Source: Candidatus Kryptobacter tengchongensis (lineage in GTDB: Bacteria; Bacteroidota; Ignavibacteria; Kryptoniales; Kryptoniaceae). From it: a stretch of DNA of 64,000 nucleotides. The notes beneath the pieces are model-generated. The model was not told where the DNA came from. It ran no database searches and saw only the letters and a program-made list of their open reading frames with translations. The translations under genes and the position numbers were made by a program. Every line of letters starts with the position of its first letter. The first letter of the stretch is position 1. Shown here piece by piece: positions 48,855-57,323 of the stretch. Location of the stretch: NCBI GenBank assembly GCA_001485605.1, contig FAON01000004.1:124001-188000 (forward strand), given 5' to 3'.

Positions 48855-51781
48855 TTTACAATCGCAATTTTTATTATTTTTACATCACTTTTACCTTGTG
48901 CAATTGCTTCAATCCTTGCATAGTATATTCCGCTTTGAACATTTTTCACATCCCACTTTATATCGGTTTCAAAATTTGCGCTAACATTTGAGTTGATTTC
49001 ATCCACTTTAAATCCCGCAAGATCAAAAATTTTAATGTTAATTTTCGCATCATAAAAAGTTTTAACACGAATAAAAGTAAATTCGTCATAAACAGGGTTA
49101 GGCCAATTATAAACCTCTTTTTTATCAAGTATCTCAACAGATGTTGGAGGGATAAACTCTGGTGATTTTGAGGAATAATTTGAATGTTTCTCATCCTTGA
49201 GATAATTTGACCACAAAACATTTGCAGGTATCACATCAGGCTTTATAGTCCATGCATAAAGGTATCCATCATTGCTCGGGACAAAAAGATAAACAAGGTT
49301 GCTCTCATAATAAACCGCTGGGGACGCAACACAAGCACCACTTATTGGAACTGGGAAACCGGGGATAGTTCTACCATAAACATCAAACGCATAAATCAAT
49401 CCAGTATCAGTTCCAACAATTATTTCAGGTAAGCTATCCGCGTAAAAATTAACGACAACTGGAGATGATAGAGTCCTTGCATTTTTAACCTCTATTGGAA
49501 AATTAAAAAGAACTGAACCAAAGTAATTAAAAGCCCAAATTTTATTCCCCGCAGTTATTATGATATCTGGGAACCCGTCAAGATTCAAATCAGCAATTGC
49601 AGGCGAAGTATAAATTTCAAGCGAAGGTTGAATTTGAACTTGCTTTACTGCGCCCGTCTGTGTATTAAGAATAATAACCTCGCCAGTTTCGGAAAGTGCA
49701 ACGATTATCTCAATTTCACCATTGCCTTTCAAATCAATTCCACTGGATGAAACTAAATCAACATTAAAATTCCATTCTTTAAACTCTGTCTTAATTCTTC
49801 GTTTTGAGACCGCAACCCACATTGAGTCACTTGCAATTAAAGAAACAACGGGATCGTCCGCTATTTTAATTTTTCGGTTCAAACTTCCATTTTTATTTAA
49901 AAAAACAATATTCCCAGCACTATCTCCAAAAAGTATCTTATTCTGAAAAATCGCAGGTGGAGTTGAAATAGGTTTTTCATTTTCATAAACCCATATACTA
50001 TCAACAAAACCATCAAGATTAGAATCCCATGTTTTAAAAGCATAAACTTTTTTATCATCCACCCCTATAACATCACCTATCCCATCGCCATCAACATCAA
50101 ATATCGCACATGCGAAATCACTTTTAATGTTTGAATAATATCCTTGCTCATTTAGTGTTAAGCTCGTCCCAGATGGATTAAATGCAAAGATTCCAGAAGA
50201 TGAATTCAAAACTATTTCATTCTTCGGATCATTATCTATACTTCCAATTGTAACAAAAGATCTCTCCGTAATCCCAAATATCCGCTTTGGAAAAGCAGGA
50301 GCTGGAAGAACTGTTGAATCTGAAGTTCCAACTTTAAATGTCATCACAGGTGAAGGGGAACTAAAGTTGTAAATTTTAACATTAAAGTTTGACAGATTAT
50401 TCGTCGGATTCCATGGATAAGCATTTACAGAGAATTCATTTTTATAAACAGGCGATGAATTACCTAAAAACCACATATCAAATACCCAACCGATTTCATC
50501 TCCATAAATTACTTGTGGACCATCTGCTTCAATAAGTTTTACGCCAAGTCGTTTAACATCGTTATTTATTGAGTTTATCTTCAATTTCTCATCAATCACA
50601 TTTTCATCAATATACCATATCAAAATTCCAGAACCAGGCAAAGCCCAGTCAGGTTCATCAACATCAATCAAAACTCCATACACTGAATCAATGTCAAAAT
50701 AATTAAACCCTATCTCATCTTTTGTAAATACCCTTTCAATTATCCTCTCTCCCGTTGAATCACGCCAGTAAAATTTTAATCTGACTCCATCGTTAAAAAC
50801 ATCACGGTTTCTATTCTCAATGAGGAAATATTCCTTTGCGCTAATAGGTATCTTAAAAATTGCGTTATTTTTGTTAACTTGAAAAGCAGAGATTGAAATG
50901 GTTGTATCTTTAAAAACTTTAACTTCAACTGGCTGACAAATCCCAAGTTTTATTTTTTCCCAAGCTGATGGTTCAGGTGGCAAAATCCCACGATATGAAA
51001 AAATCCCAGGTCCATCCATCAATCCAAATCTTCCAATTCGTGATCTTCCTGTTTTTGTATCAAACAAATCTGGCAATCCAAGGAAACTTGCAAAGTTTGA
51101 TACAAGTAACCCATTCAATCCAATTTGAAGTAACGCCTCGCCAGTTATGCTCTGAATATACCTTGATTCAGTTTCAGGAAGAATGATTGAATTTTTAACT
51201 TCAAAATTTTCAGTGATTCCATTTTTCCTCAAGAATGAATTTATGGAATCATGGTTTACAAATAGAGACGGGATATCAAATGGGGTTGGGTTATATCCGT
51301 ACTCAGCAGATAAATTTATATCCCTTCCAACGCCAGCGTGAAAAATAATGTAGCAATCATATTCAGAAAGTTGGTAATTTGTTCGGATTGATGAGTTTTT
51401 AACGTTCGTCCAAGTTTCATAGACAAGCATTAAAATTCGTTCAAGTCCAGAGTCTTGTGGCGGTGAATAGTGTCGCATTGGTTTTGATAGCGTGAAAATT
51501 GAATCAATGATTTCATATTCAATTTCTATGGAAAATTTAGAAAAATAATTTTTCAAAAATTGCAGGTGGGCTTCAAAATACTTTTTATCATGCGGTGGGG
51601 GATCAATGATCTTCTTTGATTGAAAATTTAAGTTAAATTTCCCATTCCCTGTTGTCAATGGATCGTTATCTTCCTGAAAATCAACCATTACAGCAAGAAC
51701 TTTATAAACTTGCTGACCCTGGGAAAATATATCAACTGTTAAAGCAAGCAGAAAAATTAAAAATATGTAGATTATCCTCAT
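48851..51781 (-). CDS. T9SS-sorted protein with catalytically dead M6-like domain and propeller
   Basis: A 976-residue secreted protein. After a signal peptide (about 1-20, ...VDIFSQ), residues 25-320 resemble an M6 (immune inhibitor A) metalloprotease, ending with 'FLGLPDLFDT' and 'GRFGLMDGPG', which flank the active site in M6. The zinc motif that should read HEFGH is S228-N-F-A-S232, so both His and the Glu are lost. Residues about 505-870 hold FG-GAP/quinoprotein-like repeats ('IFDVDGDGIGDVIG', 'ADLNLDGFPDIIIT'). Residues about 890-976 are a T9SS sorting domain (YNWPNPVYDEFTFIRV, 'VQSGIYYARIEA'). The protein is thus probably a non-enzymatic binding protein displayed on the surface. Confidence 0.75.
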   Translation of the reverse strand: MRIIYIFLIFLLALTVDIFSQGQQVYKVLAVMVDFQEDNDPLTTGNGKFNLNFQSKKIIDPPPHDKKYFEAHLQFLKNYFSKFSIEIEYEIIDSIFTLSKPMRHYSPPQDSGLERILMLVYETWTNVKNSSIRTNYQLSEYDCYIIFHAGVGRDINLSAEYGYNPTPFDIPSLFVNHDSINSFLRKNGITENFEVKNSIILPETESRYIQSITGEALLQIGLNGLLVSNFASFLGLPDLFDTKTGRSRIGRFGLMDGPGIFSYRGILPPEPSAWEKIKLGICQPVEVKVFKDTTISISAFQVNKNNAIFKIPISAKEYFLIENRNRDVFNDGVRLKFYWRDSTGERIIERVFTKDEIGFNYFDIDSVYGVLIDVDEPDWALPGSGILIWYIDENVIDEKLKINSINNDVKRLGVKLIEADGPQVIYGDEIGWVFDMWFLGNSSPVYKNEFSVNAYPWNPTNNLSNFNVKIYNFSSPSPVMTFKVGTSDSTVLPAPAFPKRIFGITERSFVTIGSIDNDPKNEIVLNSSSGIFAFNPSGTSLTLNEQGYYSNIKSDFACAIFDVDGDGIGDVIGVDDKKVYAFKTWDSNLDGFVDSIWVYENEKPISTPPAIFQNKILFGDSAGNIVFLNKNGSLNRKIKIADDPVVSLIASDSMWVAVSKRRIKTEFKEWNFNVDLVSSSGIDLKGNGEIEIIVALSETGEVIILNTQTGAVKQVQIQPSLEIYTSPAIADLNLDGFPDIIITAGNKIWAFNYFGSVLFNFPIEVKNARTLSSPVVVNFYADSLPEIIVGTDTGLIYAFDVYGRTIPGFPVPISGACVASPAVYYESNLVYLFVPSNDGYLYAWTIKPDVIPANVLWSNYLKDEKHSNYSSKSPEFIPPTSVEILDKKEVYNWPNPVYDEFTFIRVKTFYDAKINIKIFDLAGFKVDEINSNVSANFETDIKWDVKNVQSGIYYARIEAIAQGKSDVKIIKIAIVK

Positions 51782-51805
51782 TTTACGGGGAAGAAAATTA
51801 TTATT

Positions 51806-51836
51806 AAAAAAGGGCGAGAAAGAGCTCGCCCCTTTT
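51806..51836 (-). terminator. Terminator between porV and the dead M6-like gene
   Basis: On the minus strand GGGCGAG-type stem (51831-51825 with 51818-51812), a 6-nt loop CTCTTT, AAAA before and TTTTTT after. It lies 5 nt past the porV stop and only about 25 nt before the next ATG, so downstream genes rely on read-through. Confidence 0.75.
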
Positions 51837-51841
51837 AAATG

Positions 51842-52933
51842 TCATTCTTGACCACCAAAGTTTAGCAAAATTGTAAAGCGAAGAGTATTAGCAAGCGGAT
51901 GGTTTTCCTCAAAAGTTGAAATATAACTGAAATCAACACCAACGATGCTATATCTTATCCCAGCTCCAAAGGTTGCAAATTTTCTTCCACCAGCGCGCGG
52001 GTCCTCATAAAAATAACCAGCTCTTAAAGCAATGAGCCGTGGGCTTCCATACCAATATTCAAATCCTAAACCAACAGTCACTTTTCTCAAACTTGCTTGT
52101 TCGCCCCATGCTGTGATCAGTGATTTCGGCAACGGATCGGGTTTTCTATTTTCACCTGGGTATCTTCTCACGAGAACTCTTCCAAAGTCAACAGTTGTTG
52201 TGAAGTTATTATACTTTGTTTGAATTATATCAAAAGCAAAACCAACCCTCAAATGCGTTGGAAGTGGGTCCGCCTGCTCCTTATCAATGTAATGAATCAT
52301 CGGACCAAGATTTGAAAGGTTAAATCCAGCACTTACTCTTCTTCCAAATATATACTCTCTGAAAAGTAAACCTATATCAAAGCTTACCCCGTTTGCAACT
52401 CCCCTGCCCTGCTCTTCCGCCGTTCCAAACGGAGCAAGCTGGCTGTGAATATATCTAAGATTTAAACCAAACCCCAAACTTTTGGTTAACTTCATAGCAT
52501 AGGCAAGCGTAACAGCATATTCAAAAGCTTTGAAGGTTCCAAGATATGTGTTATTTTCATCTCTTCTTTCAAAAGAGCCCAAGTTAAAGAAAGTTATATT
52601 TGCACCAACAGTAGCATCAATGACATTAAGGTAATGTTTTGCACTTAGGTATTCGTAAAACAGATCAGAGCTAAACTGTGGGAGCCATCTTGCATGTGTG
52701 AAGCTTATTTCAGTTCCCTTTTGAAAAGCAAGTCCAGCAGGATTCCAGAAAATTGCGTTTGCATTATCCGCAAGCGCAACCCCTGTTTCTCCCATTGCTC
52801 CAGATCTTGAATCAGGCGCTATCAAAAGAAAAGGTACCGCAGCATCTCCACCTTGTGCGTAAAGTAAATTACCAAATAAAATAAGCGCCAAAATAACATT
52901 TAATCCGATTATAAATTTGCCTTTCAACAACAT
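51842..52933 (-). CDS. porV: T9SS outer-membrane protein PorV (PorV/PorQ family)
   Basis: A 363-residue outer-membrane beta-barrel of the FadL-like PorV group. A signal peptide (about 1-26, ...NLLYAQ) precedes the family signature 'APDSRSGAMGETGVALADNANAIFWNPAGLAF' in parts (about 39-70), and 'SFTHARWLPQFSSDLFYEY' follows. The last strand ends 'FTILLNFGGQE'. PorV shuttles cargo from the T9SS translocon to the PorU sortase. The gene lies 119 nt downstream of porU, the order seen in other Bacteroidota. The start has the ideal AGGAGG shared with the pilin gene. PorQ is the main alternative, but the adjacency to porU favours PorV. Confidence 0.88.
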   Translation of the reverse strand: MLLKGKFIIGLNVILALILFGNLLYAQGGDAAVPFLLIAPDSRSGAMGETGVALADNANAIFWNPAGLAFQKGTEISFTHARWLPQFSSDLFYEYLSAKHYLNVIDATVGANITFFNLGSFERRDENNTYLGTFKAFEYAVTLAYAMKLTKSLGFGLNLRYIHSQLAPFGTAEEQGRGVANGVSFDIGLLFREYIFGRRVSAGFNLSNLGPMIHYIDKEQADPLPTHLRVGFAFDIIQTKYNNFTTTVDFGRVLVRRYPGENRKPDPLPKSLITAWGEQASLRKVTVGLGFEYWYGSPRLIALRAGYFYEDPRAGGRKFATFGAGIRYSIVGVDFSYISTFEENHPLANTLRFTILLNFGGQE

Positions 52934-52939
52934 ATTTAT

Positions 52940-52954
52940 TTACCTCCTGAATTT
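52940..52954 (-). promoter_or_regulatory. Strong Shine-Dalgarno leader of porV
   Basis: The 15-nt AAATTCAGGAGGTAA is identical to the leader of the pilin gene (12887-12901) and lies just before the porV ATG. A weaker promoter candidate, TTGTTT-N15-TATATT, is at 53023-53049. Confidence 0.6.
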
Positions 52955-53052
52955 TTGTTTTACAAACTAAGCCAAAGCATTAACCTTTCTATCAGCATCC
53001 AATCCTCTTTTGTTTTTGCTTAAATATACAAAATTTTCACAAAAAACAAATT

Positions 53053-56000
53053 TTACCTCATCACAACTAATTTCCCAAGTGATTCAGCCTTTTTTGAGCC
53101 ATTAGAATCTTTAACAATTACCTTATAAATATAAACGCCGTTTGCAACCTCATCGCCATCCATATCTCTACCGTCCCACTCAATCGCAATAAAGTTCCCA
53201 GTTAGACCGTACCTTTCTATTTTGTTGATCAACTTCCCAGTCAGAGTGTAAATTTTTATTTCAACATCAACAGGGGTATCCTCTAAAGTTGCAACTTTTT
53301 GAAAAGTAAAATATGTTTTATCTGCAAATGGATTTGGATAATTGAAAACATTATAAATCGCAAATTCACCAGACTCAACAACTTTAAATTCAATTTCTTT
53401 AACAGACGAATTATTGAAAATATCCCACGCTTTAACTTTTATTTTATGTTTTCCCGGCGCCAGATTTGGTAATCTATATCTAACCTCACCACGCCTGTAA
53501 TCATCAAGCTTTGCTCGGTAAAAATCGGAAAGGTCAATGCTTGATGGGCTATCATCAATGAATGCTTCAATTCTATGCCCTATTGCAGATGTTGAAACAT
53601 TAACACCGCTTTCATCAAAAATTTCAATAATTAAAAGTGGCTCATTAGAAACAACATCTCCAGGTTTAAAATTGGCATTATTCAGATAAATATCAATCTC
53701 CGGTCCTTTTAAATCACCAACAAAGTTTGAATCAATACCATTGATTACAAGATTTGTTGTAAAACCAGCACCGTCAACCCAGTCAGAATAAAAATATGCA
53801 ATTGCTTTAGCTCTTGCATTTGAAAAAGATATATCTTTAGGAAGAACGAATTCGCCTTTAAACATATCATTTTTAAGCGAATACTCACCTCTGAAAAGTA
53901 AATTACCTTGATCAATAAAATTAAACACCCACCCAAGCTCATCGGTATAACTTAAACTTTTCTGAGCATCAAAAATTGCAATTTCAACTTTTCCAGATAT
54001 ATTTAAATTTGAACCGTTGTTTTTGTGTACTCTCCCAGAAAAACTTGCCCTTCCAAGGGCTTTGAGCTGGATCAGCTGACTTGTGCTGTTCCCGTTCATA
54101 GTATCAATTGAGACTGAATATCTTGGTATAACAAGATGCAACGCCGGGTCTGCAAATAAGAAAAATTTTCTATCGTTAAGTGATGCATAATATTGTTTAA
54201 CCCTGAACATCGCCTCACCAACTTTAGCTGTTTTATATTCGTCAGTCCACTTAAAAAGTTCATCAAAAAATTTATAATTAAAAGCTGCGTTATCACCCGA
54301 ATAAACAAGCCTTGCAGATGAAAGAACACCAATTGCACCACCATTTTTAAGCGTTAATAAAACTTCGCTTGAACTTTGTGATTTCGGATTATCAAACCTC
54401 GCAAAATCACATGTAGCTGCTACAACAAACGGCAATCTACCGCCATTTTTTAGGTTTTGAATCGTATAACCGATCTCAAATACTCTCTCATGCGCCCAAA
54501 CATACGGATTACCATGCCCTATCCAATTTACAATTGCAACACCACGATTTATAAAATTAACAAGTGCTTTTGATGCTTCTGGCTTCCTTCTTCCAGCAGA
54601 AGTGTAGGTAGTTGGATACGCCACAAGATAAAGCTTCCGTTTATCAATAAACTCAGGGGTATAATAATTAGCAAGGGCTTCACTCTGAAGCGTATGGATT
54701 GTTCCATCAGTTATACCCCCAGAAGTTAAACCATCATCAGCAACATATAAAATTGTATTTCTCCAAAAACCAAAATCTTTATTAGTTTCATACTGAATTA
54801 TCTTATTCACAACAGTTTCAGCTTCTTCTTGGCTTTGTACTGGTAAACGACCTATTGCCATGTCTATGTAAATATCCGGAGTTAAAAGCACAAAGAAGTC
54901 ATCGGATGTATATGTTAAAATCTGTTGCAATCCTTCCCTGCTTTCATAAGCCGGGATCCAATTTTTATCCACAATTTCAACATTTCTATAATCATAATCC
55001 CCGTCCCCGAACAACAAGATGTAAAAAGGCTTCTTATTCCATTTGTCAAACGCATATTTTAAAAAATCTCTTATCGCAACTGGGTCAAGAATTCCACATG
55101 AAAATTCATTGTAAATATCTTCAACATCTACCACAAGTGTTTTAAGGGAATCCTTATTTGCTCTGTGATCAGCTAATCTTTTCGCCTGTGTTATGAAATC
55201 AGGATGAGTTATCGCAACCCAATCAGCTCCTTCAATTTCCCCACGAAGGTTGGTATTTTTAACCTTTTCAATTTTTGATACCTTTCTGTAGCCGTTGCTT
55301 CCGACGCCGATAAATCGCTTTATCACCCCTCTTTGCTGAGAAACCTGGAACATAAACTCGCCAGCATTTATATTACCTGTAATAATCTTAACATTTGCGA
55401 AATCAGTTACATCAAAAACTTTGACATCATTTGAAGAAAAACCTGAAATTTTATACTCAACAACAGCATTTGTGTCATAAGAAAAAAATGAGATATAATC
55501 ATTAACCGCCTTGAAGTTTCTTGGATAAATTATTTCAAACCAGTCAATATAGCCAGCAACTGCTTCCCCGATCCAGTTAAAATAAAATTTCAAATTGCTC
55601 CTTGAATCCTTTAGCGTCCCATTATAAACAAATTTCTTCGGTCCGGATTTAACGGCATAGAAGTCAAGTAAAGATGAGGCTCCGGTTAAAATAACTGTAC
55701 CAAGCTCTATAATGCCAAGTTCATCGTCACCTTCCTTAACGACAAACCAGTTTGGACCAGCTGACCTTGATGCAACTTGCACCCTATATTTAATCGGTTT
55801 CCCAGGAACAAGCTCATCAAGTTTAACTGCATAACTTATCACATTGAACCCAGACTTCGCTTCAACCGAAGCCATGAACCAATCCCGACCTGATTCAGTC
55901 AAGTTAATTTTTGAATCATCTCTAAAATAAAGCCCAACGGTATGCTCAGGTCTAAACGGAGATGGATGATTTAAACTTTGAACTGTTTCAATTCTTTTAC

Positions 56001-57105
56001 CCTGTGTCCCGCCGAATGTAAGAAAATAGTAATTTACATCCGAATAGTCATGAATGTAATGGGAAAACTCTTGATTTATGGGATCATAATTCCATCCGCT
56101 TGTCCCTTTACCATAGAAGAGTATGTAATCCCCTTGATCAAACCTTCCATCATCCTGTCCATAAACATAAATCGCATTCTCAATTAAACCACTTGGTCTT
56201 GAAGCTTGAACATCTTCAGGCAATTGGAAACCACCGTTATTAAAAATTTTTATTGTCCTCGGATCAATGTTATCCGGATTTATACCTGCATTTCTCAAAT
56301 CTGAGTAAGTTATCTTATAAATCCCTTCTTCTGTTATAGGTATCTTATACCAATCTCCGCTTGCAAGTTGGCTTACGCTTGGTTTAGAAAAGTTTAAATC
56401 CTGCAACTTCCAAAATTTAGCAATATCATAATTAACAAATGACTGCGCAACTTTTAGATCAAATTTATCTGGGTTTGCAAATAAATCTGTCCTCTGCCCG
56501 TATCTTAACATTAGTTTTATTTTTGTGTAAACCTTAACCTTACCAAGCGCAGGATTATACTGCAACGGATAAACTTTAATAGTTGACACAATGTAATTTC
56601 TCGCCCTACCTATATCCCCAAGCTTAATGATTTCTTCTGGGATATAATTCCCTTTTCCATAGCTATCGCCAAAAGCAAATACTTTTACATAAGAAATAGT
56701 ATCTTCGCCCCCCGAAAATTTTTCTGAAATTAAATTTGGAAATGGTTTTATCTTCACATTTTCATATTCAATGTAAGAAGTCTCAATAATTTGAATTGAA
56801 TTCCCATCAATTGCTTTCAAAGCAACTGGAAAAATTCTTACAGGAATTTGCGGCTCCCCTACTTTGGGGTTTTCAAAAGTTGTGTTAAAAAATAAAAACG
56901 ACAAAAGCAATTGACCATCATGTTTAATTGAATCAATTTTGAAAAGATAGGGGGTGTATTCAATCACAAGTTCATCACCAGTATTAGAAACAATTCTGAA
57001 ATCGGGGATGCTTTGAGATGAAACAATTTGAGCAATTAAAAGCAAGACAAATATAAAAGGACAGTTGCCAAGCGAACTTACGTTAAAGGCTAATTTGTTT
57101 CGCAT
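53053..57105 (-). CDS. porU: T9SS C-terminal sortase PorU (gingipain-like C25 peptidase)
   Basis: A 1350-residue cysteine peptidase that removes the sorting domain from T9SS cargo and attaches cargo to surface lipid. The C25 domain (about 640-1010) has the catalytic His864 in NWIGHGNP and Cys899 in AATCDFARF, followed by 'SSSEVLLTLKNGGAIGVLSSAR' in parts. Ahead lie beta-rich domains; the C-terminal 100 residues resemble a sorting domain ('VFNYPNPFADKTYF', 'VANGVYIYKV'), as PorU has. The signal region is odd: MRNKLAFNVSSLGNCP precedes the hydrophobic core FIFVLLLIAQIVSS, and this n-region is encoded by one arm of an inverted repeat. No clear Shine-Dalgarno is seen. The gene heads the porU-porV unit. 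Confidence 0.9.
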   Translation of the reverse strand: MRNKLAFNVSSLGNCPFIFVLLLIAQIVSSQSIPDFRIVSNTGDELVIEYTPYLFKIDSIKHDGQLLLSFLFFNTTFENPKVGEPQIPVRIFPVALKAIDGNSIQIIETSYIEYENVKIKPFPNLISEKFSGGEDTISYVKVFAFGDSYGKGNYIPEEIIKLGDIGRARNYIVSTIKVYPLQYNPALGKVKVYTKIKLMLRYGQRTDLFANPDKFDLKVAQSFVNYDIAKFWKLQDLNFSKPSVSQLASGDWYKIPITEEGIYKITYSDLRNAGINPDNIDPRTIKIFNNGGFQLPEDVQASRPSGLIENAIYVYGQDDGRFDQGDYILFYGKGTSGWNYDPINQEFSHYIHDYSDVNYYFLTFGGTQGKRIETVQSLNHPSPFRPEHTVGLYFRDDSKINLTESGRDWFMASVEAKSGFNVISYAVKLDELVPGKPIKYRVQVASRSAGPNWFVVKEGDDELGIIELGTVILTGASSLLDFYAVKSGPKKFVYNGTLKDSRSNLKFYFNWIGEAVAGYIDWFEIIYPRNFKAVNDYISFFSYDTNAVVEYKISGFSSNDVKVFDVTDFANVKIITGNINAGEFMFQVSQQRGVIKRFIGVGSNGYRKVSKIEKVKNTNLRGEIEGADWVAITHPDFITQAKRLADHRANKDSLKTLVVDVEDIYNEFSCGILDPVAIRDFLKYAFDKWNKKPFYILLFGDGDYDYRNVEIVDKNWIPAYESREGLQQILTYTSDDFFVLLTPDIYIDMAIGRLPVQSQEEAETVVNKIIQYETNKDFGFWRNTILYVADDGLTSGGITDGTIHTLQSEALANYYTPEFIDKRKLYLVAYPTTYTSAGRRKPEASKALVNFINRGVAIVNWIGHGNPYVWAHERVFEIGYTIQNLKNGGRLPFVVAATCDFARFDNPKSQSSSEVLLTLKNGGAIGVLSSARLVYSGDNAAFNYKFFDELFKWTDEYKTAKVGEAMFRVKQYYASLNDRKFFLFADPALHLVIPRYSVSIDTMNGNSTSQLIQLKALGRASFSGRVHKNNGSNLNISGKVEIAIFDAQKSLSYTDELGWVFNFIDQGNLLFRGEYSLKNDMFKGEFVLPKDISFSNARAKAIAYFYSDWVDGAGFTTNLVINGIDSNFVGDLKGPEIDIYLNNANFKPGDVVSNEPLLIIEIFDESGVNVSTSAIGHRIEAFIDDSPSSIDLSDFYRAKLDDYRRGEVRYRLPNLAPGKHKIKVKAWDIFNNSSVKEIEFKVVESGEFAIYNVFNYPNPFADKTYFTFQKVATLEDTPVDVEIKIYTLTGKLINKIERYGLTGNFIAIEWDGRDMDGDEVANGVYIYKVIVKDSNGSKKAESLGKLVVMR

Positions 57106-57194
57106 ATCGTGATCATTCGTTTTTGCTTTTAAGTTAAAGCATGTTAATTCAAAGAGTAAAAACCTTTAACGAAGTCGCAAAGGCAACTGTCCTT
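57057..57194. repeat. Imperfect inverted repeat across the porU start
   Basis: The outer 13-bp arms AAGGACAGTTGCC (57057-57069) and GGCAACTGTCCTT (57182-57194) are perfect complements. The inner 9-bp arms CGTTAAAGG (57081-57089) and CCTTTAACG (57163-57171) are also perfect, with GCGA and CTT matches between. About 29 bp can pair with small bulges. The loop (57090-57162) contains the porU ATG and its upstream region. The structure could be an RNA hairpin in the porU mRNA or a relic of a small palindromic element. Confidence 0.7.
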
Positions 57195-57212
57195 AATTTT
57201 TCAATCTACCTC

Positions 57213-57241
57213 AATATAATCAATCAAAAAATCAAAGTCAA
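57213..57241 (-). promoter_or_regulatory. Promoter of porU
   Basis: On the minus strand TTGACT (57241-57236), 17 nt, TATATT (57218-57213), the strongest match in the window together with the pilin promoter. Transcription would begin near 57206, so the full inverted repeat would be in the mRNA. Confidence 0.7.
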
Positions 57242-57323
57242 GTTTTTCAAAAGCATAGGAGCATCTAATAGGTAATTAGGAATTAACACTGAAAAATCTT
57301 GAACTCCTAAATTTACGACCCCA

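Noticed and set aside
57070-57120. A short frame ATG ATC ACG ATA TGC overlapping the porU start
   Set aside because: It is eight codons, has no SD and no sign of selection; worth only a note as a possible leader peptide.
57260-57323. Possible terminator after the ABC permease (TTAGGA...TCCTAA)
   Set aside because: The stem is about six AT-rich pairs with a large loop and no T-run.
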